64,000 nucleotides of DNA from Carnobacterium pleistocenium FTR1 (GCF_000744285.1 NZ_JQLQ01000002.1:1054001-1118000), one strand, 5' to 3'; counted from the first letter of the stretch, positions 25,181 to 35,212 are shown. The notes: generated by a model from the sequence alone, not told the origin. Numbers and translations are program-made.

Positions 25181-26008
25181 ATGAAAAGAAAATTAGGAAT
25201 CATTACAACAGTCGCAATTGGGGCCATTTTAGCAGGATGCAGTGTGAATGAAGCAGAGTCTTCAGAAGGAGCAGGATTATTGAGTGATGACGTTTTGACT
25301 GTAGGCGTAACAACGGGACCACATGAAGACATTTTGAATGAAATCAAAAAAATAGCCGCTGAAGATGGCTTAGAAATTGAGGTCGTTGCGTTTTCCGATT
25401 TTGTCCAACCTAATACCGCACTAGCAGATGGCGAAGTAGACATCAATTCCTTCCAAACAGGTCCTTTTTTAGAAACTGTAATAGAAGAAACTGGGTATGA
25501 GCTGACCAAAATAGTTTCAACGGTTTCTATTCCGATGGGGATCTATTCTGAAGCATATACCGACGTCAGTGAAGTTAAAGAAGGCGACGTGATTGGCATT
25601 CCAAATTCGCCAACGCAAGAAGGACGTGCGTTGCAACTCTTTGAAGAAGCCGGATTGATTACTTTACCAGAAGGTTCAGGGCAAGAAGTTACAACGAGCG
25701 ACATCATTGAGAACAACTTGAATTTAGACTTTATTACTTCTGAGGCGGCACAATTGCCATCCCAATTGCAAGATTTAGGAGCTGCAGGTATCAACTCGAA
25801 TTTTGCCCTTGACGCTGGTTTAAATCCACAAGAAACCGGAATCTTCATGGAAGATGTTTCGGATCTAAAACAAGCAAACTACATTGTTTCTCGTACCGAA
25901 GATAAAGATGACGAAGCGATTGCGCAATTCGTAGACTACTACCAAACAGATGAAATCAAACAATATATTGAAGAAGAGTTCAAAGGAGCACTTATTCCAG
26001 CCTGGTAA
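25181..26008 (+). CDS. metQ: MetQ/NlpA-family methionine-binding lipoprotein
   Basis: 275 residues. A lipoprotein signal peptide ends in the lipobox ILAGC with Cys20. The mature part has the NlpA/MetQ binding-protein fold, for example SDFVQPNTALADGEVDINSFQ (around residues 87-107) and DFITSEAAQLPSQLQDL. It would capture methionine (or a derivative) outside the membrane for a MetNI transporter. No metN or metI gene lies beside it, so it must work with a transporter encoded elsewhere. It is the third gene of the T-box operon, 15 bases after the aminotransferase. Confidence 0.9.
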   Translation: MKRKLGIITTVAIGAILAGCSVNEAESSEGAGLLSDDVLTVGVTTGPHEDILNEIKKIAAEDGLEIEVVAFSDFVQPNTALADGEVDINSFQTGPFLETVIEETGYELTKIVSTVSIPMGIYSEAYTDVSEVKEGDVIGIPNSPTQEGRALQLFEEAGLITLPEGSGQEVTTSDIIENNLNLDFITSEAAQLPSQLQDLGAAGINSNFALDAGLNPQETGIFMEDVSDLKQANYIVSRTEDKDDEAIAQFVDYYQTDEIKQYIEEEFKGALIPAW

Positions 26009-26039
26009 AAAACTGGATCTATTAGAAGGCTTTGTTGCA

Positions 26040-26351
26040 GTTACTCAAAGTCGGAAATGCCTTTGAGTCGTTCGAACTGAGGGTAGTAATGGCAACTCAA
26101 AGTCGGAAATGCTGTTGAGTCGCCCGAACTAAAGCTAGTAAAGGTAACTCAAAGTCGAAAATGCTGTTGAGTAGCCTGAACTAGAGCTCGTATCGGTAAC
26201 TCAAATAGAAAGTGCCTAGTGAGTAGCATGAACTAAGTCTGGTAGCGGTAACTCAAATAAAAAGTTCCTAGTGAGTAGCATGAACTAAGGCTAGTAGCGC
26301 AATCTCAAATCAGAAATGCCTTTGAGTAGCCTGAACTGAGGCTCTTTATCA
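26040..26351. repeat. 52-bp intergenic repeat family, locus D (six units)
   Basis: Six head-to-tail units of 52 bases, each with ACTCAAA-N13-(T)GAGTNG followed by a CNGAACTAAAGCTNGTA block. This is the best-preserved array in this orientation and fills most of the 446-base gap before the second VOC gene. Confidence 0.85.
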
Positions 26352-26454
26352 CAAGTTTGAGAATAGTTTTAAGAGTGGAAAATGACAAGCAAGATGTTTT
26401 TACAATATTTTTTGTCAGGCGTATACTTAATCAAAAGGAACGAGGAGGTATACC

Positions 26455-27345
26455 ATGCAAAAAATTGTTACGCATCTATGGTATGACAAAGAAGCTCTTG
26501 AAGCGGCCGAATTCTATGTTAGTTTGTTTGATTATTCTTCTATCGACAGTATCGTAACCCTTAATAACACTCCTTCAGATACACCTTCCGGATCTGCAGA
26601 CAGCATCGTGTTTACTTTGGCTAACAAAACTTTTATGTCCATTTCTGCTGGTCCAACTTTCAAGTTGAATCCATCCGTTTCTTTACAGGTCATTTGCAAT
26701 ACCTTGTCAGAAGTCGATCGTTTATGGAAGCAACTATCCAAAGATGGTTCAATCCTTATGCCACTTGATGCGTATCCTTTTAGTGAGAAATATGGCTGGA
26801 CAGAAGATAGGTTTGGCCTTTCTTGGCAAATTATGTATCTACCAGATCAGTTGATCTCACAAAAAATTACTCCAGTTATGTTGTTTACTGGTGAACAGTA
26901 TGGTAAAGCAGAAGAGGCAATCCAATTTTATACCTCAATTTTTGTTAATTCCGCCATTGATGGGTTGAGTTATTACGGTGATGATGAGCTAAAACAAGGT
27001 GGGAAATTGATGTATGGAGCATTTAATCTAGAAGGACAAAATTTCGTAGCGATGGATAGTGCTATGGCTCATGATTTTAAATTTTCTGAAGCTATTTCAT
27101 TTTTAGTAAATTGTGATACGCAAGAAGAAATTGATTACCTTTGGGAAGAATTATCTGTTGTACCGGAAGCTGAACAATGTGGCTGGTTGAAAGATAAATA
27201 TGGATTCTCATGGCAAATTTCACCTACAATCATGAATGACATAATGAATACCAAAGACCAAGAACAATTGAATCGTGTAGTACAAGCCTTTCTTCCAATG
27301 AAAAAAATGAATATTGCCGAATTGATAAAAGCTTACGAAGGATAA
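26455..27345 (+). CDS. Two-domain PhnB-like VOC-superfamily protein (copy 2)
   Basis: 296 residues, collinear with the protein at 20647 over its whole length. Both share QKIV at the start, KYGWTEDRFGLSWQI in the first module, CGWLKDKYGFSWQI in the second, and a MKKMNIAELIKAYEG tail. The main difference is a short insert near residue 40 (NTPSDTPSGS). The start follows GAGGAGG. The two copies bracket the T-box operon and both sit beside 52-bp repeat arrays, which suggests duplication by recombination. Confidence 0.85.
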   Translation: MQKIVTHLWYDKEALEAAEFYVSLFDYSSIDSIVTLNNTPSDTPSGSADSIVFTLANKTFMSISAGPTFKLNPSVSLQVICNTLSEVDRLWKQLSKDGSILMPLDAYPFSEKYGWTEDRFGLSWQIMYLPDQLISQKITPVMLFTGEQYGKAEEAIQFYTSIFVNSAIDGLSYYGDDELKQGGKLMYGAFNLEGQNFVAMDSAMAHDFKFSEAISFLVNCDTQEEIDYLWEELSVVPEAEQCGWLKDKYGFSWQISPTIMNDIMNTKDQEQLNRVVQAFLPMKKMNIAELIKAYEG

Positions 27346-27350
27346 AAGTA

Positions 27351-27384
27351 AAAAAGCCTATCTTACAGGAGATAGGCTTTTTTT
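27351..27384. terminator. Terminator after VOC copy 2
   Basis: AAAAAGCCTATCT and AGATAGGCTTTTT around a six-base loop, followed by Ts. Confidence 0.85.
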
Positions 27385-27449
27385 CGCGAAAAATTTAGAT
27401 GCCTGAAAACAGATTTTTGTATTGGTGAATTGTTTCAACTACTTACCTG

Positions 27450-27576
27450 GAATTTCTGACGGAATAGGGGTTGCTTGTAGACCTGCATTGTATTCAGTGC
27501 GAATTATAGAGCGTTAACGCCTCATCGATTAAGCACTGTTTGAGGCTTGAAAGCCAAGAAGACCTAAGAAAATTTT
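27450..27576. repeat. Palindromic element, copy 3 (right end missing)
   Basis: It begins GAATTTCTGACGGAATAGGG and keeps the left arm and core (AGAGCGTTAACGCCTCA...) but lacks the right terminal arm. It matches the elements at 9700 and 36057. Confidence 0.65.
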
Positions 27577-27597
27577 CAACTAATTAAAAAAACATAA

Positions 27598-27611
27598 AGA
27601 AAACGCTTGCA
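27598..27611 (+). promoter_or_regulatory. cre-like site of the ribose operon
   Basis: AGAAAACGCTTGCA matches the CcpA consensus TGAAAACGCTTTCA at 12 of 14 positions and overlaps the -35 box of the rbs promoter. Confidence 0.65.
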
Positions 27612-27635
27612 TATAAAAACAAGCCATGTTAAGAT
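27607..27635 (+). promoter_or_regulatory. Putative rbs promoter
   Basis: -35 TTGCAT, 17-bp spacer, -10 TAAGAT (27630-27635). Downstream, GTAAT-N9-ATTAC at 27642-27660 is a candidate RbsR operator. Confidence 0.6.
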
Positions 27636-27683
27636 TCATGTGTAATCGGTTCCATATTACTTTTAAATTAAGCGAGGGATGAC

Positions 27684-28664
27684 ATGACAACGATAAAAGA
27701 AGTAGCAAAATTAGCAGGTGTATCGGTCGCTACAGTATCGAGGGCGCTAAACCATAGCGGCTATGTCAGTGAAGCAGCTCGCAAAAAAGTAGAGGCAGCC
27801 GTCAAGGAATTGAATTTTTACCCTAACGAAGTAGCCCGGTCATTGTATCAAAAGAAATCAAAGCTGATTGGCCTATTATTGCCAGATATTGCGAATCCGT
27901 TTTTTCCTTTGATTGCTAAAGGAGTAGAAGATGGAGTGAATCAACGAGGGTACAGTTTGCTGTTAGGCAATGTAGAAGATGATTTGGAAAAAGAGAAAGA
28001 CTACTTGAAAATTTTCTTGCAAAATAACATTGCCGGTGTGATCTCTGCTGTTCAAGGAGATGTCAACAAAATAAAAAAAATGCCGTTCGTCACGCTAGAC
28101 CGCGTCGAAAGCGACCGAGATCTGGCAGTCCATTCCGACGACTACACTGGTGGGATGCTCGCTGCAGAAGCGATTGCCGATAGAGACCCAAAAGAAATCG
28201 TGATCATGGTGGGACCAAAAGACGTCCCAAGTTCAGCATTGCGATTAGCGGGTAACGAAAAAATTCTACAAGCACGTCAGTTAGACTACCAGTTGTTTCA
28301 AACACAAAGTTTTAAATTTGAATTAGCCGAGCAAACAGCTGAACAATTTTTTGAAGCTTATCCTTTGGCTGATAGTGTCATCGCTTCAAACGATGTGTAT
28401 GCAATCGCGTTGATGAAAGAAGCCATCAAAAAAGGAAAGCACATCCCAGAAGAGTTTCAAATCATTGGCTATGATGATATGCCGTTTAGCAGAATGATGT
28501 ATCCAGGTTTATCGACGATTGCGCAGCCTGCTTATGAGATGGGCTATAGAGGAGCAGAATTATTGTGCGACATTCTTGAAAAAAAACCGGTCGAGAGTAG
28601 CCGGATTCAATTGCCCGTAACCTTAAAAATTAGAGAATCAGTCAGAGAGAAGGATAAAAAATGA
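27684..28664 (+). CDS. rbsR: LacI-family ribose operon repressor
   Basis: 326 residues. The LacI-type headpiece is TIKEVAKLAGVSVATVSRAL with a hinge helix near residue 50, followed by a periplasmic-binding-like ligand domain (IGLLLPDIANPFFPLIAKGV, QIIGYDDMPFSRMMYPGLST). It should repress the rbs operon it heads and release DNA on binding ribose or a ribose derivative. The stop overlaps the start of rbsK by four bases (ATGA). The start follows AGCGAGGGATG. Confidence 0.93.
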   Translation: MTTIKEVAKLAGVSVATVSRALNHSGYVSEAARKKVEAAVKELNFYPNEVARSLYQKKSKLIGLLLPDIANPFFPLIAKGVEDGVNQRGYSLLLGNVEDDLEKEKDYLKIFLQNNIAGVISAVQGDVNKIKKMPFVTLDRVESDRDLAVHSDDYTGGMLAAEAIADRDPKEIVIMVGPKDVPSSALRLAGNEKILQARQLDYQLFQTQSFKFELAEQTAEQFFEAYPLADSVIASNDVYAIALMKEAIKKGKHIPEEFQIIGYDDMPFSRMMYPGLSTIAQPAYEMGYRGAELLCDILEKKPVESSRIQLPVTLKIRESVREKDKK

Positions 28665-29566
28665 GTAAAATAGCAGTGATCGGCAGTATTTCAACAGATT
28701 TCGTAGTAACTGCTGATAAAAGACCAGTAGTCGGAGAAACCATTACCGGTAACGGATTTACGACCACTTTTGGTGGCAAAGGAGCGAACCAAGCGGTAGC
28801 GAGTGCTCGTTTAGGCGGAGACGTTTATATGGCTGGAACGGTTGGAACGGATCTATTCGGGAAAGAATTGATCCAAAACTTGACCGTAAATAAGATTCAT
28901 ACGGATTATGTGGAACCCGTTACACAAGTACCATCTGGATCTGCTCATATCACGGTTGTAGATGGCGATAACACCATCATTTATATTCCCGGAGCGAATA
29001 ACGCGATTGGCAACGAGCGCATGGCAAAACTAAAGGAATTGATCCAAGCAAGCGATATTGTAGTGGTCCAAAATGAATTGCCGCAAGAAGTAGTGGAACA
29101 AATTATTACTAGTTGTTTTGAGCAGCACGTCAAAGTCATTTATAACCCAGCTCCAGCTAGACAAGTAAGCCAAAATCTTTTAGCAAAAGCAACGTATTTG
29201 ACACCCAATGAAAGTGAGTTTAAATTGCTGTTTCCAGACATGACGGTTGCTGAAGGGGTAGCAAAATTTCCAAATCAATTGATCGTGACCATGGGATCAA
29301 AAGGCGTTTATTACCATGATGGAACAAGTGAAAAACAGGTTTCTTCTTATAAAGTGAATCCAGTAGACACAACAGGTGCTGGAGATACGTTTAACGGAGC
29401 CTTCGCAGTAGCACTTACAGCTGGCTTGGATATGGAATCTAGTATTCGTTTTGGCAATTTAGCTGCATCGTTATCGATTCAAAAATTTGGTGCTCAAGGC
29501 GGAATGCCTACACTAGCAGAGATGAAAGAGAGTGAACAGTATGAAAAAACATGGAATATTAAATAG
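28661..29566 (+). CDS. rbsK: Ribokinase
   Basis: 301 residues of the PfkB carbohydrate kinase family. [17 protein letters not shown] near the N-terminus is PfkB signature 1. The signature 2 region [17 protein letters not shown] near residues 239-255 contains the catalytic Asp. The order of motifs and the length match RbsK, which phosphorylates ribose to ribose-5-phosphate in the cytosol. It overlaps rbsR by 4 bases and rbsD by 26 bases, so the three are translationally linked. Confidence 0.95.
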   Translation: MSKIAVIGSISTDFVVTADKRPVVGETITGNGFTTTFGGKGANQAVASARLGGDVYMAGTVGTDLFGKELIQNLTVNKIHTDYVEPVTQVPSGSAHITVVDGDNTIIYIPGANNAIGNERMAKLKELIQASDIVVVQNELPQEVVEQIITSCFEQHVKVIYNPAPARQVSQNLLAKATYLTPNESEFKLLFPDMTVAEGVAKFPNQLIVTMGSKGVYYHDGTSEKQVSSYKVNPVDTTGAGDTFNGAFAVALTAGLDMESSIRFGNLAASLSIQKFGAQGGMPTLAEMKESEQYEKTWNIK

Positions 29567-29939
29567 TGAGATCGCTAAAGTGTTAGCCGATTTAGGACAT
29601 ACAGATAAAATTGCGATCGGAGATGCGGGTCTGCCTGTACCGGATGGTGTGAAAAAAATCGATTTAGCGTTGACTTTATCCGAACCATCATTCTTATCCG
29701 TCTTAAAAGTTGTCTTAAGCGATATGAAAGTCGAAAAAGTGATCTTAGCAGAAGAAATCAAACAACAAAATACTAGTCAGTTGGCAGCAGTTGAAGCAGC
29801 TTTAATCGAAAATGAAGAAATCACATATGTCAGCCACGAAGACTTCAAAGACCAGTTGAAAGACGTTAAAGCTGTGATCCGTACCGGCGAAGCAACGCCA
29901 TATTCCAACATTATCTTGCAATCAGGTGTGCTATTTTAG
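29541..29939 (+). CDS. rbsD: D-ribose pyranase
   Basis: 132 residues beginning [22 protein letters not shown], with the catalytic-His region [17 protein letters not shown], the RbsD hallmark. RbsD converts beta-pyranose to beta-furanose ribose for the kinase. I chose ATG 29541, which gives the normal family N-terminus. A GTG at 29532 in frame adds three residues. It overlaps the end of rbsK by 26 bases. Confidence 0.94.
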   Translation: MKKHGILNSEIAKVLADLGHTDKIAIGDAGLPVPDGVKKIDLALTLSEPSFLSVLKVVLSDMKVEKVILAEEIKQQNTSQLAAVEAALIENEEITYVSHEDFKDQLKDVKAVIRTGEATPYSNIILQSGVLF

Positions 29940-29951
29940 GAGGTGTATCAA

Positions 29952-31433
29952 ATGGAAGTGAAAATGACGGGCATTAGAAAGAGCTTTGGCAGCAATTCGG
30001 TCCTTAGAGGAGTCGACTTTGATATCCAAGCTGGAGAAGTTCATGCCTTAATGGGTGAAAATGGTGCTGGAAAATCAACGCTAATGAATATCTTGACCGG
30101 AATGCATAAAGCAGACGCGGGCGAAATTGTTATTAACGGCGAAAAGAAACGTTTTGATAATCCAAAGGAAGCAGAAGAACATGGGGTAAGTTTTATTCAT
30201 CAAGAAATGAATACCTGGCCAGAAATGACGGTGTTGGAAAATTTGTTTATTGGGAAAGAACTTAAAAATAAAATGGGTTGGGTCAAAACCAAAGAAATGA
30301 GAACGTTAGCAGAAAAGACATTTGCTGATTTAGGTGTCCATATCGAGTTGGATCAAGACGTTAAACAATTATCTGTAGGTCAACAGCAAATGATTGAAAT
30401 CGCCAAATCTTTGATGACTAACGCTCAAGTGATCATCATGGACGAGCCAACAGCGGCTTTGACGGAAAGAGAAATCGAGATGCTGTTTAAAATCATCTAT
30501 ACGTTGAAAACAAAGAATGTTGCTATTATTTATATCTCTCATCGGATGGAAGAAATTTTTAAAATCAGCGACCGGATCACCGTCATGCGAGACGGGGTAT
30601 CGATCGACACTTCGTTGACAAAAGAAACCACGAATGATGAAGTGGTGCGTAAAATGGTTGGGCGTGACTTGGAAGATTATTACCCAAAGAAACACTCAAA
30701 AATTGGTAAGGTTGTCTTTGAAACAAAAGGGCTGACGAAAGAGAATCGCTTTGAAAACATTTCTTTCACGGTCAAATCCGGTGAAATTGTTGGATTCTCC
30801 GGTTTGATGGGAGCAGGAAGAACCGAAATCATGCGCAGCCTATTCGGGATCGATGAATTGGATCAAGGGGAAATTTACCTTGAAGGGGAAAAGATAATCA
30901 TCAAGAATCCAAGTATGGCTATTGCACAGGGCATCGGTTTCTTGACTGAAAACCGTAAAGAAGAAGGTTTGATACTCGATTACTCCATTCGAGATAATAT
31001 CAGCTTACCGTCGATTGATGGTTTTAGTAAAAAAGGACTGATCGATACACATGCTGAATCCGATTTTGCCAAATTATTGATGGAACGGTTGCATGTGAAA
31101 GCCGAAGACCAATTTGATAGTGTATCAAGTTTGTCAGGTGGAAATCAGCAAAAAGTCGTGTTAGCTAAATGGATCGGAATCGGCTCAAAAGTGTTGATTC
31201 TCGACGAACCAACACGAGGAGTAGACGTTGGAGCCAAGCGTGAAATCTATCAACTGATGAATGAGTTAGCCGATAGGGGTGTGGCTATCATCATGGTATC
31301 CAGTGATTTACCTGAGATTTTAGGAGTCAGCGACCGCGTGATCGTGGTTCATGAAGGTCATGTCGCAGGTGAACTCGCTAAAGCAGCAGCAACCGAAGAA
31401 AAAATAATGAAACTCGCAACAGGAGGGTACTAA
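29952..31433 (+). CDS. rbsA: Ribose ABC transporter ATPase
   Basis: 493 residues with two fused ABC ATPase domains, as in all RbsA/MglA proteins. First: Walker A GENGAGKST, signature LSVGQQQ, Walker B region IIMDEPTAAL. Second: the degenerate Walker A GLMGAGRTE, signature LSGGNQQK, and LILDEPTRGVDVGAK. It drives ribose import with RbsC and RbsB. ATG 29952 follows AGGAGG with eight bases between, so it is preferred to GTG 29943. Confidence 0.95.
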   Translation: MEVKMTGIRKSFGSNSVLRGVDFDIQAGEVHALMGENGAGKSTLMNILTGMHKADAGEIVINGEKKRFDNPKEAEEHGVSFIHQEMNTWPEMTVLENLFIGKELKNKMGWVKTKEMRTLAEKTFADLGVHIELDQDVKQLSVGQQQMIEIAKSLMTNAQVIIMDEPTAALTEREIEMLFKIIYTLKTKNVAIIYISHRMEEIFKISDRITVMRDGVSIDTSLTKETTNDEVVRKMVGRDLEDYYPKKHSKIGKVVFETKGLTKENRFENISFTVKSGEIVGFSGLMGAGRTEIMRSLFGIDELDQGEIYLEGEKIIIKNPSMAIAQGIGFLTENRKEEGLILDYSIRDNISLPSIDGFSKKGLIDTHAESDFAKLLMERLHVKAEDQFDSVSSLSGGNQQKVVLAKWIGIGSKVLILDEPTRGVDVGAKREIYQLMNELADRGVAIIMVSSDLPEILGVSDRVIVVHEGHVAGELAKAAATEEKIMKLATGGY

Positions 31434-31434
31434 G

Positions 31435-32406
31435 ATGATACAAACAGATACAGTAGAAACGAAAAAGAAGAAAATAAGCTCGAAAGACTTTATGGGAAAG
31501 CTTGGTCCATTGCTTGCACTGATCGTCTTAGTCATTTTGGTCACAGTCGTCAATCCAGGTTTTATCTCACCGAATAATTTATTGAATCTATTGCGACAAG
31601 TATCAACAAATGCACTAATCGCTTTCGGGATGACTTTCGTTATTATCACCGGGGGGATCGATTTATCCGTTGGGTCAACCTTAGCTTTAAGCAGTGCGTT
31701 GATGGCAGGTGCAATTGCCTCTGGTTTGGATCCGATACTGGCTATGGTACTAAGTTTATTTGCCGGAACAGCTTTTGGAGCGGTCAATGGTTTGTTGATC
31801 ACTAAAGGCAGGATGGCACCGTTTATTGCAACACTTGCAACAATGACGATTTACCGTGGATTGACATTGGTTTATACGAATGGAAATCCAATCACAGGGA
31901 TTGGCGACAGTTTTATTTTCAAATTTGTCGGACGCGGCTATTTATTCGGTATCCCATTCCCAGTTGTATTGATGATCATTAGTTTTATCTTATTGTATAT
32001 CCTGTTACACAAAATGACTTTTGGTAGAAAAACATTTGCGATAGGGGGAAATGAAAAAGCAGCATTTATTGCGGGGATCAAAAACGACCGAATTAAAACA
32101 GGAATCTATGCTATTTCTGGTTTGATGGCTTCTTTAGCCGGAATCATTATTACTTCTCGATTGGATTCTGCACAACCAACTGCTGGTACGTCTTATGAAA
32201 TGGACGCGATTGCTTCTGTGGTATTAGGTGGAACCAGTTTATCAGGCGGACGTGGAAGATTAGTTGGAACTTTGATTGGGGCATTGATCATCGGGACATT
32301 GAACAATGGAATGAACTTATTAGGTATTTCAAGTTTCTATCAACAAGTTGTTAAGGGTATTGTTATCATCATCGCTGTATTATTAGACAGAAAAAACAAA
32401 AAATAG
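31435..32406 (+). CDS. rbsC: Ribose ABC transporter permease
   Basis: 323 residues, eight or more membrane segments, with GMTFVIITGGIDLSVGS (about residues 61-77) and the late AGTSYEMDAIASVVLGGTSL motif of the RbsC/BPD_transp_2 family. It forms the channel of the ribose importer. It starts one base after the rbsA stop. Confidence 0.94.
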   Translation: MIQTDTVETKKKKISSKDFMGKLGPLLALIVLVILVTVVNPGFISPNNLLNLLRQVSTNALIAFGMTFVIITGGIDLSVGSTLALSSALMAGAIASGLDPILAMVLSLFAGTAFGAVNGLLITKGRMAPFIATLATMTIYRGLTLVYTNGNPITGIGDSFIFKFVGRGYLFGIPFPVVLMIISFILLYILLHKMTFGRKTFAIGGNEKAAFIAGIKNDRIKTGIYAISGLMASLAGIIITSRLDSAQPTAGTSYEMDAIASVVLGGTSLSGGRGRLVGTLIGALIIGTLNNGMNLLGISSFYQQVVKGIVIIIAVLLDRKNKK

Positions 32407-32420
32407 GAGGAATTACACTT

Positions 32421-33356
32421 ATGAAAAAAATCATTGGATTAGCAACAGCAGCAGCGTTATTTATTGCAGGATGCGGAGCAGCAACTTTAGAAGGCGAAAA
32501 TGCAACGGAGAGTGGCCCAGTTGAAGAAAAAGATACGGCAGAATTAGTGGTCGGTGTTTCAATCTCGACATTGAATAATCCGTTTTTCGTTTCTCTTGAA
32601 GAAGGCATTACCGATTTAGCAGATGAACAAGGCACATCGGTCAAAAGTGTCGACGCGCAAGATGATACGGCTAAACAAACAAATGACATAGATGATTTGA
32701 TCCAACAAGGGGTAGATATTTTACTGATCAACCCAGTAGATTCATCGGCTATCACACCAGCTGTTGAATCAGCAAATGCAGCCGGAATTCCGGTTATTAC
32801 GATCGATCGTTCAAGTGATGGCGGACAAGTGGTAACATTGGTAGCTTCAGATAATATTGAAGGTGGAGAAATGGCCGCTGAATATATCGAAGAAATTTCA
32901 GGAGCAGATGCAAATACGGTTCAATTAGAAGGAGTCCCAGGAGCATCAGCTACAAGAGAACGTGGCGAAGGGTTCACGAATATAGCAGAAGCATCATTAA
33001 ATGTAGTGGACAGCCAAACAGCTAACTTTGACCGTGCAGAAGGATTAACGGTTATGGAAAATATGTTGCAATCAAACCCAGATATCCAAGCGGTTTTTGC
33101 CCAAAATGATGAAATGGCTTTAGGAGCGATCCAAGCTATTCAATCAGCAGGAAAAACAGGTGAGATCCAAGTTGTCGGTTTTGATGGAACAGAAGACGGA
33201 ATCAAAGCGGTTGAAGCAGGAACACTAAGCGCAACGGTTGCTCAACAACCTAGCGAAATGGGTAAATTAGCAATGCAAGCAGCTTTTGATTACTTTGCTG
33301 GCGAAACAATTGAAGAATACATTGCATCACCATTAGAATTAGTTAAAGGCGAATAA
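32421..33356 (+). CDS. rbsB: Ribose-binding lipoprotein
   Basis: 311 residues. A lipoprotein signal peptide ends LFIAGC with Cys18, and a short acidic linker leads to a type I periplasmic-binding fold: VGVSISTLNNPFFVSLEEG, VDILLINPVDSSAITPAV, FAQNDEMALGAIQAIQ and VVGFDGTEDGIKAV. It captures ribose for RbsAC. It is the last rbs gene, 14 bases after rbsC, and a strong terminator follows. Confidence 0.95.
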   Translation: MKKIIGLATAAALFIAGCGAATLEGENATESGPVEEKDTAELVVGVSISTLNNPFFVSLEEGITDLADEQGTSVKSVDAQDDTAKQTNDIDDLIQQGVDILLINPVDSSAITPAVESANAAGIPVITIDRSSDGGQVVTLVASDNIEGGEMAAEYIEEISGADANTVQLEGVPGASATRERGEGFTNIAEASLNVVDSQTANFDRAEGLTVMENMLQSNPDIQAVFAQNDEMALGAIQAIQSAGKTGEIQVVGFDGTEDGIKAVEAGTLSATVAQQPSEMGKLAMQAAFDYFAGETIEEYIASPLELVKGE

Positions 33357-33367
33357 TAAACATAAAA

Positions 33368-33408
33368 AATAATCTTGAGGGAATATGACCTCAAGATTAT
33401 TTTTTTTA
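33368..33408. terminator. Terminator of the rbs operon
   Basis: AATAATCTTGAGG and CCTCAAGATTATT around an eight-base loop, then a run of Ts. Confidence 0.88.
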
Positions 33409-33451
33409 GTATTTTTTACTGCAAGTTGTCTTTTAGAATTAAATGGATTTT

Positions 33452-34972
33452 TTAAAGAAATTTCAAAGCGGTTTCTCTCAATTTATAATGTTCTTCAATA
33501 GCTTGACGAATACTGGATATATTTTGTTTAGTTGGAATATTTTGAATACAGATACTATTTTCTGCAAGAGCCAAATTTTCTGTTTCCAATGAGAAAGTGG
33601 TAACCAAAAAATCATGTGGCTGTTTTTTGATTTGTTCGATTGAAACAGTTGGTTTCATATAAATTTCAGTTGTGATTTCTTGTTTAAAATAGTGATGCAA
33701 TAAGTATTGAATCATTCTAGCATGTTCAAAATCAAGATCGCTTATAATCAATAAGTGGAATTTTCCTTTTTGGTTATAGAGATCGGGTAATAAGTGATCC
33801 CAATGAATGAGCAGGGTGTAGATGATTTCATAGCGGGCAGATTCGCTATAGGTTTCATGCATTTTCTGTTCATACATGTCTAAAGTTGTAAAAGCAGCAG
33901 TTATAAAATGAGGAAACAATTCTTCCATCGATTGGATGAATTGTTTTTTTGGATCAAATAAAATAAACGGAAGCGGATAGTCACCTTGCTTGGTTTTAAA
34001 TGCAAAATGCGAGATATTGTACATCTCTTTTATCAAATGATTGCGATTTGGTATAGAGATTTGTACCTGATCAGATAGATAATCGAGCAATGTAGCATGA
34101 TAAGAGACCTTTTCATTAATGACTGGATCATTTTTTGCCGCTTCAATTAAGAAATCATAGCTTAGTGCAAAGTCATTATTGATAAAGATGGAAAAGAGTT
34201 GTTCAATAAAAGCAACATTTAACGTATCACCAGTCCTTTTTTTAATTGCCCGTGCTAAATGCTGAAAATTAGTAAAATCTGGAACCATGTTTGAGTAGCG
34301 GTCAGATTTGATAGTGACGTAATGTCCTTGTTGAATACGTAAATAAGGAATAGCTGTCCAATTTTTTAACCGTTTAAAATCGGCAAAATCTAAAGGGAAA
34401 TCTAACGCATTTGCTAAAAATAGTAATAATTGTTCAAAAAAACTTTGATCAATTGTTTTATAAGGCCAATCAAAATTACTGTACCGTTCAGAAAAGTAGC
34501 TGATATAAAAATAGCGAATGTTTTCTTCGCTTTCACTGATCATTTTGCAAGGTTTTGTCTGTACTTGTACACAATAGGATTTTTTTAATGAAACATTGAT
34601 TTTTTTTATTAACCGGGTCAATGTGGATTGACTGACAAATAATTCTTCTGCTAGTTTAGCAACTGTTTTTGTTTCATCATAAATTAATTGTTCAATAAAA
34701 TTAAAGGCTAGACTATTTTTTAAAATATGACGATAAATGTCATCAATATCTTTGTTTGAAGGCAAGACCAATCTAATGCCACGATGAGATGTTTGTAAAA
34801 CTTCTCTAGAAAATTGTTCACGCAGTAGAGTCATGTCTTGTTTTAAAATTCGTTCGGAACTAGCTATATTTTGAGCAATTTCTCTTAGGGTCAACCATCT
34901 ATTACTTGTATAAAGGTATTCGATAACTTCTAATCTTCTGCGCTCATTTGCCTCTAATACATCACGCATCAA
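33452..34972 (-). CDS. Mga-type helix-turn-helix transcriptional regulator
   Basis: 506 residues: two N-terminal winged helix-turn-helix modules (about 9-65, LTLREIAQNIASSERILKQD; about 95-140, KTVAKLAEELFVSQSTLTRLIKKI). A long helical middle with PRD-like character and a C-terminal EIIB-like fold (HLLIISDLDFEHARMIQYLL) follow. This is the plan of Mga/AtxA regulators, which are controlled by PTS phosphorylation. It is monocistronic and divergent from the VanZ gene. There is no obvious virulence or surface-protein target nearby. Confidence 0.83.
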   Translation of the reverse strand: MMRDVLEANERRRLEVIEYLYTSNRWLTLREIAQNIASSERILKQDMTLLREQFSREVLQTSHRGIRLVLPSNKDIDDIYRHILKNSLAFNFIEQLIYDETKTVAKLAEELFVSQSTLTRLIKKINVSLKKSYCVQVQTKPCKMISESEENIRYFYISYFSERYSNFDWPYKTIDQSFFEQLLLFLANALDFPLDFADFKRLKNWTAIPYLRIQQGHYVTIKSDRYSNMVPDFTNFQHLARAIKKRTGDTLNVAFIEQLFSIFINNDFALSYDFLIEAAKNDPVINEKVSYHATLLDYLSDQVQISIPNRNHLIKEMYNISHFAFKTKQGDYPLPFILFDPKKQFIQSMEELFPHFITAAFTTLDMYEQKMHETYSESARYEIIYTLLIHWDHLLPDLYNQKGKFHLLIISDLDFEHARMIQYLLHHYFKQEITTEIYMKPTVSIEQIKKQPHDFLVTTFSLETENLALAENSICIQNIPTKQNISSIRQAIEEHYKLRETALKFL

Positions 34973-35212
34973 TATTCCTCTTTTCTTTAAGGATTTTAAT
35001 AACTAATAAGTAAAAAAGCTAACTAATTACGCAAATTCGGTTATCAAATTTATTATCCTTATTTTACCGATTAAATCGAAAAAAAGATATAGAAAAACAA
35101 ATGTTTTTGAAAGTGGTTTATATATTGTTCTAGCGCCTCATTGTCCTTACAAAGAAGGTATTCTAGCGTTGAATGAAGGGTAATCAAATGGGTTGAAATA
35201 AATGAGTTTTAT

